Assembly: GCA_965602785.1 (NCBI GenBank)
Contig: CBFDAH010000039.1
Coordinates: 1 to 19,109, forward strand
Direction of reading: 5' to 3'
Length of the DNA stretch: 19,109 bases
Source of the DNA: JBGSLA01 sp965602785
GTDB lineage: Bacteria; Desulfobacterota; Desulfobaccia; Desulfobaccales; 0-14-0-80-60-11
How positions within the stretch are numbered: the stretch's first letter is position 1; each line of letters opens with the position of its first letter. The position numbers were made by a program, and so were the translations under genes. The notes beneath the pieces are model-generated. The model saw only the letters and a list, made by a program, of their open reading frames with translations. It did not search any database and was not told the origin of the DNA. This document shows, piece by piece, positions 1 to 6,427 of the stretch.

Positions 1-149
1 GGCCCCGCCCCGCCCCCCACACCCCCCTCCCACCCCGCAGAGGGGCCGGGTAAGGCGGGACTTTCAGTCCCGACTTCCCCGGCCAATTTAATCCCCTTAA
101 GGGATTGGGGGTGGGGGTGTGGGGGAGGGGGGAAGGGTCTGCGACCCTT
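1..149. repeat. G/C-rich multi-hairpin repeat, copy A
   Basis: Read on the minus strand, this copy has the same order of parts as copy B at 14096-14225. First is a hairpin, 133-149 (arms AAGGGTC and GACCCTT, loop TGC). Next is a run of G-tracts on the plus strand at 107-137. A second hairpin is at 90-106 (AATCCC / GGGATT). A third, nested hairpin is at 44-84, with outer arms GGCCGGG / CCCGGCC and inner arms CGGGACT / AGTCCCG. Positions 1-40 are C-rich and probably continue the element beyond the window. The plus strand at 107-137 fits a G-quadruplex motif. There is no U-tract, so it is not a classical intrinsic terminator. It abuts and overlaps the stop codon of the HAD gene. Confidence 0.75.
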
Positions 150-789
150 AGCCACCTCCCTCACCATCCTTGAAAAGGAGGCGGGCCAGGTCGGGCCAGC
201 CTTTTACTTCTAAAAAGGGATGCGGCTGGCGGTTCCAGGGTTGGGCGAAGAGGATGGGGGTGATGCCTGACTGGGCCAGATCGAAGCAGGTTTCCAGGCG
301 GTCTTCCACAAAATATTGCATGGCGTGGGCCTTGAGGTAGTGGAGCTTGGCGTCGGGGTCCCCCGCGGCTATGACCCAGATGGCCCGGGAGGGCACCGGG
401 GCCAGGACCTGGTTGAGCCAGAGCTGGATGGGCTCGGCCCGATCCCGGGCGGTGACGAAAACCAGGGGGGCTTCCTCCGCCAGGCGGGAAAGGACCGGCA
501 CGGCTTGAGGGAAGGGCTCCACCGGCAGTTCATGGGGCCGGTCGATGAGTTCCCGGATGAGGATGGCGATAATTTCGGGGTCGAGGTCCAGGCACTCCTC
601 CAGGTGGAAGGTGGTGATATCGTCGTAGCCGAAGGGGTGCGGGCCGAAACGCTCTCGAGCCATATCGAGGAAGGTGGTCATGATATCCGCCACCACTCCG
701 TCGATGTCGAAGGCCAGCCGGTTCAAGGGGATGCCGCCTGGTTTTATTACCAGGGGCGCGGAGAAGCCGGGGCCAGGGCGGCGGTTCAT
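148..789 (-). CDS. HAD-superfamily 5'-nucleotidase-like protein
   Basis: This 213-residue protein has the four HAD motifs. Motif I is FDIDG, with the nucleophile and acid/base aspartates at D28 and D30. Motif II is FVTARD (T113). Lys148 or Lys153 is the candidate motif III lysine. Motif IV is FVEDR (E162-D163). The order and the late QPWN segment resemble the NT5C / YorS-YqfW type 5'(3')-deoxyribonucleotidases, so a small cytosolic nucleotide phosphatase is likely; the substrate cannot be read from sequence. The ATG overlaps the TGA of the upstream lipoprotein gene as ATGA, which favours this start and translational coupling. About 20 residues precede motif I, longer than usual, so a start further in is possible. 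The last codons (GEGGG) and the TAA lie against repeat copy A and may come from it. Confidence 0.82.
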   Translation of the reverse strand: MNRRPGPGFSAPLVIKPGGIPLNRLAFDIDGVVADIMTTFLDMARERFGPHPFGYDDITTFHLEECLDLDPEIIAILIRELIDRPHELPVEPFPQAVPVLSRLAEEAPLVFVTARDRAEPIQLWLNQVLAPVPSRAIWVIAAGDPDAKLHYLKAHAMQYFVEDRLETCFDLAQSGITPILFAQPWNRQPHPFLEVKGWPDLARLLFKDGEGGG

Positions 790-1475
790 TTTTGTTTCTC
801 CGCGGGGCCTTTTGCCGCGCCGGCCTCCTTGGTCCGGCTCAGGGACTCTTTCAGGGCTTCCTTGCCTGCCATCAGGATGTTCAGTTGACGCCCGACCTGG
901 CCGTCCACTACCACCTGGAGCATGCCCCCCTTCAGGGCCAGGTATCCCAGTCGCTTGCTGTCAGGGCTGAACTTGAGGGTGTCGGTGAAGACAAAGTCGA
1001 AGGGCTGGTGGGGGCGGCCCTCCACCATGACCTGCCATTTGTTCCCCACGCGACCTACCAGGGCCAGGCGGCGGGTGTCGGGGCTCAACTTGAGGCTGCC
1101 GTGCACCACCTTGGTGTCCAGGGGCCATTCCTGTTCGTTCAGCACCACGAGGCGGGACCTCCCTCTTTTGGCCTCATAAGCCAAGGAGCGGCCGTCGGCG
1201 CTGAAAGTAAAGTGGCTCACCTCATCATATTCCGGCCCGGCCCGGCCGTCCCGGACTACCACCTTTTTGGCGCCCCGCTGCACCACCTGGGCGGTATGCT
1301 TCCCTTTCCGGTCTTTAATGACTTTGAGGACTTTTTCCGGCACCGGCGCGGGTTTGGCTTGGGGGGGACGCTCAGGAGGCTCCTGGCCACAGCCGCTTAG
1401 GAGCAAGACCAGTCCTAATCCCCAGCATGCCAGGAAATATTTAAGAAAAGGAACGGAACGACGGGTGCAGGTCAT
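786..1475 (-). CDS. Lipoprotein with TolB/WD40-like beta-propeller repeats
   Basis: The 229-residue product starts with a basic N-region and a hydrophobic stretch ending in the lipobox LSGC (Cys29), so it should be lipidated and anchored. The residue after Cys is Gly, not Asp, which by the E. coli rule favours the outer membrane. A proline-rich linker follows. Three repeats then fit PD40/TolB propeller strands: FTFSADGRSLAYEA, LKLSPDTRRLALVG and LKFSPDSKRLGYLA. That is too few blades for a complete propeller. The C-terminus is rich in K, E and A and probably disordered. The start is an ATG with a weak, distant AGGAAA; an in-frame stop lies three codons upstream, which limits the alternatives. 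It overlaps the HAD gene by 4 nt. The function is unknown; binding or scaffolding is plausible. Confidence 0.8.
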   Translation of the reverse strand: MTCTRRSVPFLKYFLACWGLGLVLLLSGCGQEPPERPPQAKPAPVPEKVLKVIKDRKGKHTAQVVQRGAKKVVVRDGRAGPEYDEVSHFTFSADGRSLAYEAKRGRSRLVVLNEQEWPLDTKVVHGSLKLSPDTRRLALVGRVGNKWQVMVEGRPHQPFDFVFTDTLKFSPDSKRLGYLALKGGMLQVVVDGQVGRQLNILMAGKEALKESLSRTKEAGAAKGPAEKQK

Positions 1476-1553
1476 ACGAGTTTAGGCACTTTCCTGGTGT
1501 GAATGTACCTTAGGGGGCTGATTAGTCCTTGCTTGGGGGTCTGAAGTTTTTTA

Positions 1554-1630
1554 GCGGCAGGCTTGAGGCTGCCCAAAAACCCCACTGACCAGAGGAAAGG
1601 CAGTTTACCTCAGGCTGAAGCCTGCGGCGC
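1554..1630. repeat. Inverted pair of REP-like palindromes
   Basis: Two imperfect palindromes share the core GCAGGCTT(G/C)AG(G/C)CTG and point in opposite directions. One is at 1554-1573; the other is at about 1609-1630, read on the minus strand. They sit in the 173-base space between the phosphoribosyltransferase and lipoprotein genes. This is the usual arrangement of REP doublets. Short A-runs follow or precede the first hairpin on the wrong side for a terminator on either strand. Confidence 0.45.
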
Positions 1631-1648
1631 TAGTGGAGCCCTTTCGGA

Positions 1649-2338
1649 TCATGCGGTTGGTGTGGCCAAGCCTGCCATCAGCTCTGCCACTTCTTGTTCA
1701 TCGACATCATACCAGTTTTCGTAAGCCTCTGCTACGGCAAAGGAAAAGCCGCCCCGGATATTGGGACAGAGGAGGAGATCCACCTGGGGGAGAAGGGTCC
1801 GGGCGGTGCGGTCCAGGGCCGTGGGCACGGCCACCAGGAGTTGGCCGGCGCCTTTGCCCTTCAGGAAGCGCACCGCGACTCGCATGGTGTAGCCCGAAGC
1901 CAGGCCGTCGTCCACGATGATGGTGGTTTCCCCCGCGAGGTCCGGGTAGGGCCGGCCGCCGCGGAAGCGTGTTTCCCTTTCCTTCAGGGTCGCCAAAGTC
2001 TTGGCCACCTGGGTGTCAATTTGTTGAGGGGTGAGGGGCATGCGCCTGAGCAGCTCTTCGTTGAACAGGGCGCCACCCTCTGGGTCCAGGGCTCCGAAGC
2101 CCGCTTCCGTGGTCCAGGGGAGCTGGATTTTGCGGACGATGACCAGGTCCAGGGGTACGGCCAGGGCTCGGGCGATTTCCACGGCCACGGGGACGCCACC
2201 GGCGGGGATGGCGAAAAGGCGGACGGGACCTGTGGCGTAGTCCCCCAGCATGGCGGCCAAGCGCTTCCCGGCTGCCGTCCGGTGGGCAAAGACATAGGTC
2301 CGGTTTCTCAGGGTCGGGTCGTCGACGAGCTTTCCCAT
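1649..2338 (-). CDS. Phosphoribosyltransferase-domain protein (COG1926-like)
   Basis: This 229-residue protein carries the type I PRTase PRPP-binding loop IIVDDGLASGYT at about residues 140-151. Upstream it has IPAGGVPVAVEIA, typical of the COG1926 group of predicted phosphoribosyltransferases. Residues 16-30 (FAHRTAAGKRLAAML) match the usual N-terminal block of that group, often FRDRxxAGxxLA. Such proteins are cytosolic; the base or acceptor is unknown. The reading frame begins 31 nt inside the upstream ATP-grasp gene. A GGAGG lies 13 nt before the ATG, acceptable but long. Overlap with the ATP-grasp gene implies co-translation and perhaps a shared pathway. The family assignment is firm; the reaction is not. 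Confidence 0.85.
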   Translation of the reverse strand: MGKLVDDPTLRNRTYVFAHRTAAGKRLAAMLGDYATGPVRLFAIPAGGVPVAVEIARALAVPLDLVIVRKIQLPWTTEAGFGALDPEGGALFNEELLRRMPLTPQQIDTQVAKTLATLKERETRFRGGRPYPDLAGETTIIVDDGLASGYTMRVAVRFLKGKGAGQLLVAVPTALDRTARTLLPQVDLLLCPNIRGGFSFAVAEAYENWYDVDEQEVAELMAGLATPTA

Positions 2339-3087
2339 TGGCGTTGAAAATCCTCCAGAAGGGTCTTAACCCGACGGCGGTACTCCGCCTGGCCGAGCCG
2401 GGAGCCCTTCAATCCGGCGTGGAAGTTGATCTCCGACAGGTACACCTCGCCCGGGGGGCTCTGGAGCACGTCGAGGACGGCATAGGGAAATTTCCCCCGG
2501 TCCATGACCCGCCGGCAGAAGTCAAGGAGTGCCGGGGTCAGGTCGGCGGGGCGGAAGGCGCCCCCCTGATAGAGATTTTTCCGGAAGCTCTGGGGGTTGA
2601 GGCGCTCGTAGGCCTCGGCGTAGTCCCCCACCATTATTACCCTGAGGTCCCGGGCTTCGGCCAGGAACGGCTGGACCACCAGGGGGAAGGGGAGGGGCGA
2701 GAGGCTCCCCAGGCTCTGGAGGGCCTCGAGATCCGGCCAGAGGCTCACGCCGAGCCCCAGGTGGGCCCGGTCCCGTTTGGTCACCACCTGACCGGTGAGG
2801 CGGGGATCTCCCAGGCGGGCGGCCAGGTCCGGGAGGCCGTGGGCCACGAAGGTGCCGGGAAGCATAAACTCCCCCAGGACCTGAGCCTGGGCGGTTTTGG
2901 TGCGGGTCACCAGTTGGGCCAGGAGTGCTGGAAAAAACGTTACACCCCGGTCACACAGGTCCAGGAGTTTGATCTCTTCGCCGGGCTTGACGGCCACGGG
3001 GCCCAGGATCAGGTCTCCCGCGGCCAGGTCTGGATAGCGGCGGCGCAGCTCAGTGAGAGAGCGGATGATGGTGAGAACTCGAGTCAT
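2308..3087 (-). CDS. ATP-grasp domain protein (RimK/glutathione synthetase-like)
   Basis: The 259-residue product fits the ATP-grasp fold. VVTKRDRAHLGLGV (residues 101-114) looks like the ATP-binding lysine followed by a glycine-rich loop. VVQPFLAEARDLRVIMVGD (137-155) matches the strand with the conserved QxF/Y..xDLRV. D206 and the EIN triad (E219, N221) are candidate Mg-ATP ligands. The best comparison is with RimK-type carboxylate-amine ligases, which join an amino acid or amine to a carboxylate. The N-terminal pre-ATP-grasp domain is short. Its ATG overlaps the stop of the upstream glycosyltransferase gene as ATGA, and its 3' end overlaps the phosphoribosyltransferase by 31 nt. Substrates cannot be inferred; the neighbours suggest a surface or small-molecule modification. 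Confidence 0.78.
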   Translation of the reverse strand: MTRVLTIIRSLTELRRRYPDLAAGDLILGPVAVKPGEEIKLLDLCDRGVTFFPALLAQLVTRTKTAQAQVLGEFMLPGTFVAHGLPDLAARLGDPRLTGQVVTKRDRAHLGLGVSLWPDLEALQSLGSLSPLPFPLVVQPFLAEARDLRVIMVGDYAEAYERLNPQSFRKNLYQGGAFRPADLTPALLDFCRRVMDRGKFPYAVLDVLQSPPGEVYLSEINFHAGLKGSRLGQAEYRRRVKTLLEDFQRQWESSSTTRP

Positions 3088-4688
3088 GGGCTTCCAGGCT
3101 TTGGGCTTTTATTGGCGGCCGGGGACCGGGGCTTGGGGGAACGGACCAGGCTTTTGGTCTTGACCGGAGAAGGTGGGGAGCGGCGCTGGTAGATGTCGTA
3201 GACGCCTATCTGAGCTACTTTGCGCCAATGCCGGGCCACCTGGGCGGGAGGGTAAACCTGGGCAAAGATGATCTTCCCGAAGGACCCCAAGATGAGAAAG
3301 TCGGCCTTAATCTGGTTGAAATCATACGGTGAATTGCGGGGATTGAGAAGCACCACCCCTTTTTCGCTGGACTCGACAATAAAAAAGGCGGGCATCAGGT
3401 GAAAGCGATGCTTGTCGTCCAGGAAGACCAGCTCGTATTCCGGAGTTTCAATGAGGCTGCTGAGAGGCACGTGGTTCCGAAGATAATCCACCAGTTTGCT
3501 TGGGGTGTTAACCTGACAGGTGTAGATTTCCCGCATGGTATCGAGGCCCATCACCGGGTAAACCCATATGAAGAAGCCAGCCAGAAGCCCCACCGTGGCC
3601 ACCTTGAAAGGCCGGGGGGCCAACCCCGCGGTTAAACCGGCCAGCACCCGGCGGAGGAGGTAAGCAGCCAAAGGCGTGGCCAGAACGAGAGCAGGCAGGG
3701 CAAAGCGGGCCCAGAAGATGGCGGTGAGATAGACCAGGCTCCACAGGAGGAAGTTCGCCAGCCACAAGACGCGCCCCAAAGTAAGCTGGCCCGCGCGCCA
3801 GAGCCAAAAGCCGCCCAGGAGACCCAGGAGAAAGAGGGGATGGGTCAGCAGAACACGAAAACTTTCGCCGTACACCCGGCCGATGGTGATGGGGGTGAAG
3901 AATTCGTGGCGCAGGAGAGCCTTCTGCTCCAGGAAATGCATCACGGCCGGATGCAGGCCGCCCAGAATGGCCGCTTTCAGGACCAGGTAGGACAGGATGG
4001 GAACCGACACTCCCAGACAGTAGATGAACAAGCGCCAGGCCAGGCGGCGCCAGGCGCCCCAACCCTGCCAGGCCAGGGCTGCCAGGGGCGGGAGAAAAGC
4101 CACGCCGTAAAATTCTTTGGCGTCAAAGGCCAGCCCCAGGAAAACGCCCCCCAGGAACAGGGAGAGAAGGGAGTTCTCCTCCAACCCCCGGATGAGGAAC
4201 CAGGTGGCAAAGAGAAAGAGTCCCAGGGCCGGAACATCACCCATGACCGAGCGGCCCCAATAGATGACCTCGGTGCCCATAAAGGCCAGGACCACGGCCA
4301 GGAGGGCGGTGGCGGTGCCGAAGAGCCGGCGGCTCCCTAGAAAAAGGGCCAGAAACATCAAAATCAGGTAAAGGCCGGCCACCAGACGTCCCTGGATCAC
4401 TCCCACCCCCAGGAGGCGGTAGGCCAGGGCCACGGGCAAAATGATGGAGGGGCCGGCGCTGATGCGGTAGTCCAGGTCAGAGAGCTGGTCCGGGCTCTGG
4501 ACGGTGAAAGCGTAGCGCCCGTGTTGGGCAAGGTTGGCGGCCGTTTCGGAAAAAATGGCCTCATCCCACCAGAAGGCGGGATAATTGGCCAGATTATAAA
4601 AGCTGGCCCAGGCAATGACGGCCCACAGCAGTAAAGCACCCCAGAAATAGGGGGAAGGGGGCCGGAGGCGAAGGTGAGGGCGGTCCAT
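3084..4688 (-). CDS. GT39/ArnT-type membrane glycosyltransferase
   Basis: The 534-residue product has a first membrane helix at about residues 14-34 followed by a loop with FWWDEA (W40-W41-D42-E43), the acidic motif of GT-C enzymes such as PMT/ArnT family 39. About ten further hydrophobic helices extend to residue 380, then a soluble domain. These enzymes sit in the inner membrane and move a sugar from a polyprenyl-phosphate carrier to an acceptor facing the periplasm. The last 30 residues are a low-complexity tail with two SPKP(R/G)SP repeats, probably disordered. No good ribosome binding site precedes the ATG, and no clear promoter is visible in 4689-4776, only a hairpin at 4737-4755. It overlaps the ATP-grasp gene by 4 nt. 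Sugar and acceptor are unknown. Confidence 0.83.
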   Translation of the reverse strand: MDRPHLRLRPPSPYFWGALLLWAVIAWASFYNLANYPAFWWDEAIFSETAANLAQHGRYAFTVQSPDQLSDLDYRISAGPSIILPVALAYRLLGVGVIQGRLVAGLYLILMFLALFLGSRRLFGTATALLAVVLAFMGTEVIYWGRSVMGDVPALGLFLFATWFLIRGLEENSLLSLFLGGVFLGLAFDAKEFYGVAFLPPLAALAWQGWGAWRRLAWRLFIYCLGVSVPILSYLVLKAAILGGLHPAVMHFLEQKALLRHEFFTPITIGRVYGESFRVLLTHPLFLLGLLGGFWLWRAGQLTLGRVLWLANFLLWSLVYLTAIFWARFALPALVLATPLAAYLLRRVLAGLTAGLAPRPFKVATVGLLAGFFIWVYPVMGLDTMREIYTCQVNTPSKLVDYLRNHVPLSSLIETPEYELVFLDDKHRFHLMPAFFIVESSEKGVVLLNPRNSPYDFNQIKADFLILGSFGKIIFAQVYPPAQVARHWRKVAQIGVYDIYQRRSPPSPVKTKSLVRSPKPRSPAANKSPKPGSP

Positions 4689-4736
4689 GGGCGGTATGGC
4701 TCAGGACAGGGGGAACCACGGGTGTTTCAGGTTCGT

Positions 4737-4755
4737 CTGCCCATGAGCGGGGCAG
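4737..4755 (-). other. Small hairpin upstream of glycosyltransferase
   Basis: Arms CTGCCC and GGGCAG enclose a 7-nt loop, 49 nt before the GT39 start. It may fold in the mRNA leader. A TTGACT lies just upstream on the minus strand at 4760-4765 but has no matching -10 box. Confidence 0.3.
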
Positions 4756-4776
4756 AGATCAGTCAAGATTGTGTTC

Positions 4777-4811
4777 AAAAAAAACCCACCTTATTATAAG
4801 GTAGGCTTTTT
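4777..4811 (-). terminator. Rho-independent terminator of the U32 gene
   Basis: On the minus strand the arms CCTACCTTAT and ATAAGGTGGG pair around a single-base tip (effective loop slightly larger) with one mismatch. They are followed by a run of eight Ts (plus-strand As 4777-4784). It begins about 30 nt after the U32 stop codon. A-rich sequence on the other side could make it work in both directions. Confidence 0.88.
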
Positions 4812-4839
4812 GTTAAAGAAAAGGAAAAATTTTTAAAAA

Positions 4840-5868
4840 TTACAATCCCACAATCTGCTGGTGCAGCTCGGCGGTCTTCTCCATCCGGGCCCGGTCCCGC
4901 TCCGCCACGATTTCGGCCAGGGTGTCCTGGACTCGCTGGAGCATGGGGGAGTTGATATCCTCACCCCGCTGGTGGGCGTCGATGAGCTTGCGGTAGCAGT
5001 TGATCATGCGCCCGATCATGGCCACGGCGTATTCCCGGCCCTGGACCTTGACCGTGGCCAGACCCAGGTCGAGATAGGCTTTGAGCTCATCACCCAAAAT
5101 AGCGAAGGCCACGTTGGGGGTCACCCGGACGCGCTGGTTCATGGCTTCGATAATTTCCGGGCCGTGGCCCCGGCGGCTCAGAACCTTGCGGCGCTGCTCG
5201 TCGGTTAGGAGGCACAGCCGGAAGCAACTGCCGCTCCGGTCCGGCCAGCCCTCGTACTCCACGATTTCGTTGCCGTCTTCGTCGTGATAAACCTTGCGCA
5301 CGTAGGAGTCGGCGATGAGTTCGTGGAAGAGGCAATTGCCCACGCCGCCGATGCAGCGGTTGCCGTGGATAAGGACCTCGGTCTCCAGCCCCAGGGTGTC
5401 GGCCTCCCCTTTGAAGCGGGCCAGCTTTTCCAGGGTGTTGATCTCCGTGGAGGCGACGATTTTGCTTGCCCCGAATGTCTGATACCGGGCCATCTCTTCT
5501 TTGGTTTGAATATTACAGCCAACGCTGGCGTGGATGATCAGCTCCGGGACCCGCCGGTGGATCTCCTGAATGACGCCCGGGGTTTTGACGATCACCCCTT
5601 CGATGCCGAAGTGGGCGTATTTTTCCACTTTGCTTACGGCCAGGGAAATCTTCTCCGGGGGAACTTCGGCGTTCAGGGCCACCCGCACCTTCCCCTGGAA
5701 GTTATGGGCCAGGCGGACAGCTTCGGCAATCTGGCTGTCCTCCATCTCCCACGCGCACTTACGACGGCTGAAACCCTTGGCCCCGACATAGACGGCGTTG
5801 GCGCCGTTGGCAAGGACGGCCTCCACCATCTCCAGGCTGCCGCCGGGGGCTAATAGTTCGTTAATCAT
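4840..5868 (-). CDS. U32 family peptidase-like Fe-S protein
   Basis: With the start chosen here the protein has 342 residues. It opens with the U32 signature ELLAPGGSLEMVEAVLANGA and continues with the TIM-barrel-like core (VYVGAK; VIVKTPGV). The four-cysteine pattern C172-x6-C179 ... C215-x3-C219 matches the [4Fe-4S] ligands seen in U32 proteins such as RlhA, TrhP and UbiU/V. Known members hydroxylate RNA bases or ubiquinone precursors, or remain uncharacterised; true protease activity is doubtful. The longer frame would begin with GTG at 5880, but the ATG at 5868 has AGGGAGG 11 nt upstream and gives the usual family N-terminus. It stands alone between its own tandem promoters and a terminator. 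Which U32 subgroup it belongs to is not settled. Confidence 0.88.
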   Translation of the reverse strand: MINELLAPGGSLEMVEAVLANGANAVYVGAKGFSRRKCAWEMEDSQIAEAVRLAHNFQGKVRVALNAEVPPEKISLAVSKVEKYAHFGIEGVIVKTPGVIQEIHRRVPELIIHASVGCNIQTKEEMARYQTFGASKIVASTEINTLEKLARFKGEADTLGLETEVLIHGNRCIGGVGNCLFHELIADSYVRKVYHDEDGNEIVEYEGWPDRSGSCFRLCLLTDEQRRKVLSRRGHGPEIIEAMNQRVRVTPNVAFAILGDELKAYLDLGLATVKVQGREYAVAMIGRMINCYRKLIDAHQRGEDINSPMLQRVQDTLAEIVAERDRARMEKTAELHQQIVGL

Positions 5869-6044
5869 GAGCTCCCACACCTCCCTGAGCCTGTCTTCGG
5901 TCCCGCGGCTCTGCGTAACATGCTGCGCCAGTGCCTCTGGTAACCCCCAGGTCTGGTGGGTTCCTGCGCTTTGCGCCCACTTCTTGACGCCGGCCCGTTC
6001 TGTAAGGTTTCCTTAAGGAATCGGTAAGATTCCCTTCATAGATA

Positions 6045-6073
6045 AACATAAGTTCAAAATTAAGCTCAGTCAA
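6045..6073 (-). promoter_or_regulatory. Sigma70-like promoter P2 of U32 gene
   Basis: On the minus strand TTGACT (6068-6073) and TATGTT (6045-6050) are 17 nt apart. The predicted start leaves a leader of about 170 nt. The leader contains a perfect 12-base palindrome, TTCCTTAAGGAA, at 6009-6020, a possible operator. Confidence 0.55.
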
Positions 6074-6078
6074 TATAC

Positions 6079-6107
6079 ATTTTAACCCGAACCACAAGAC
6101 TGGTCAA
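6079..6107 (-). promoter_or_regulatory. Sigma70-like promoter P1 of U32 gene
   Basis: On the minus strand TTGACC (6102-6107) and TAAAAT (6079-6084) have a 17-nt spacer, in an AT-rich island that contrasts with the surrounding GC-rich DNA. It lies directly upstream of P2, so the two form a tandem pair. Confidence 0.7.
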
Positions 6108-6124
6108 CGATAAGTTCTGCCAGG

Positions 6125-6172
6125 CGATCCCTCTTGTTTCCGTACCTAAGAGCTCACCCACAAGCGGGATCG
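6125..6172. repeat. 13-bp inverted repeat upstream of U32 promoters
   Basis: CGATCCCTCTTGT (6125-6137) and ACAAGCGGGATCG (6160-6172) pair at 12 of 13 positions across a 22-nt spacer. The repeat lies 18 nt upstream of the P1 -35 box and 28 nt after the stop of the small membrane protein gene. No U-tract follows on either strand, so either a regulator site or a non-classical 3' hairpin is possible. Confidence 0.55.
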
Positions 6173-6199
6173 ATGGCTCCATCACCTGCTCCCCGGGCC

Positions 6200-6355
6200 T
6201 CATCCCCGGAGGTAGACGATGGCCAGGGTGAAGGTCAGGGCAATTTCCACGGCCCAGGTGAGGAGGTAGATCACCAACTCCATGGGCTTGTAATCCTCGT
6301 CTATGAGGATGTGGTTGGGATCATGAAGAATTTCCCAGGAGGTTTTCTCCAACAT
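6200..6355 (-). CDS. 51-residue single-helix membrane protein
   Basis: The ATG at 6355 is preceded by AAGGAG at a 9-nt spacing, and the frame runs to TGA at 6200-6202. The predicted protein begins MLEKTSWEILHDPNHILIDE and has a hydrophilic, acidic N-terminus of about 26 residues. One hydrophobic helix follows, at about residues 27-49 (LVIYLLTWAVEIALTFTLAI), with a glutamate (E37) in the middle. It lies 72 nt after korB and reads in the same direction, so it may share that transcript. I do not recognise the family. The strong ribosome binding site, codon use like its neighbours and clean topology make it a credible gene. A buried Glu suggests packing against a partner or ion/proton contact, but that is conjecture. 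Confidence 0.72.
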   Translation of the reverse strand: MLEKTSWEILHDPNHILIDEDYKPMELVIYLLTWAVEIALTFTLAIVYLRG

Positions 6356-6398
6356 TATCGGGTTCTCCTTGCCACAGAAATCCAGAAGTATCTCAAGG

Positions 6399-6420
6399 CC
6401 CTCACGAGGGGATACCCTCG
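6399..6420 (-). promoter_or_regulatory. Two mutually exclusive hairpins after korB
   Basis: CCCTCACGAGGG (6399-6410) and CGAGGGGATACCCTCG (6405-6420) share the GAGGG arm, so only one can form at a time. They lie in the 72 nt between korB and the small membrane protein gene, whose ribosome binding site is about 35 nt further on. Confidence 0.35.
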
Positions 6421-6427
6421 GAGAGCG

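Noticed and set aside
1..149. CRISPR array or tandem repeat at the left end
   Set aside because: The G/C tracts are irregular and there are no equal repeats with unique spacers; the layout matches the dispersed hairpin family instead.
1554..1580. Hairpin with A-runs as an intrinsic terminator
   Set aside because: On both strands the T-run would lie before the stem instead of after it.
5861..6097. 78-codon minus-strand frame upstream of the U32 gene
   Set aside because: It begins within the tandem promoters, has no ribosome binding site and no recognisable protein character.
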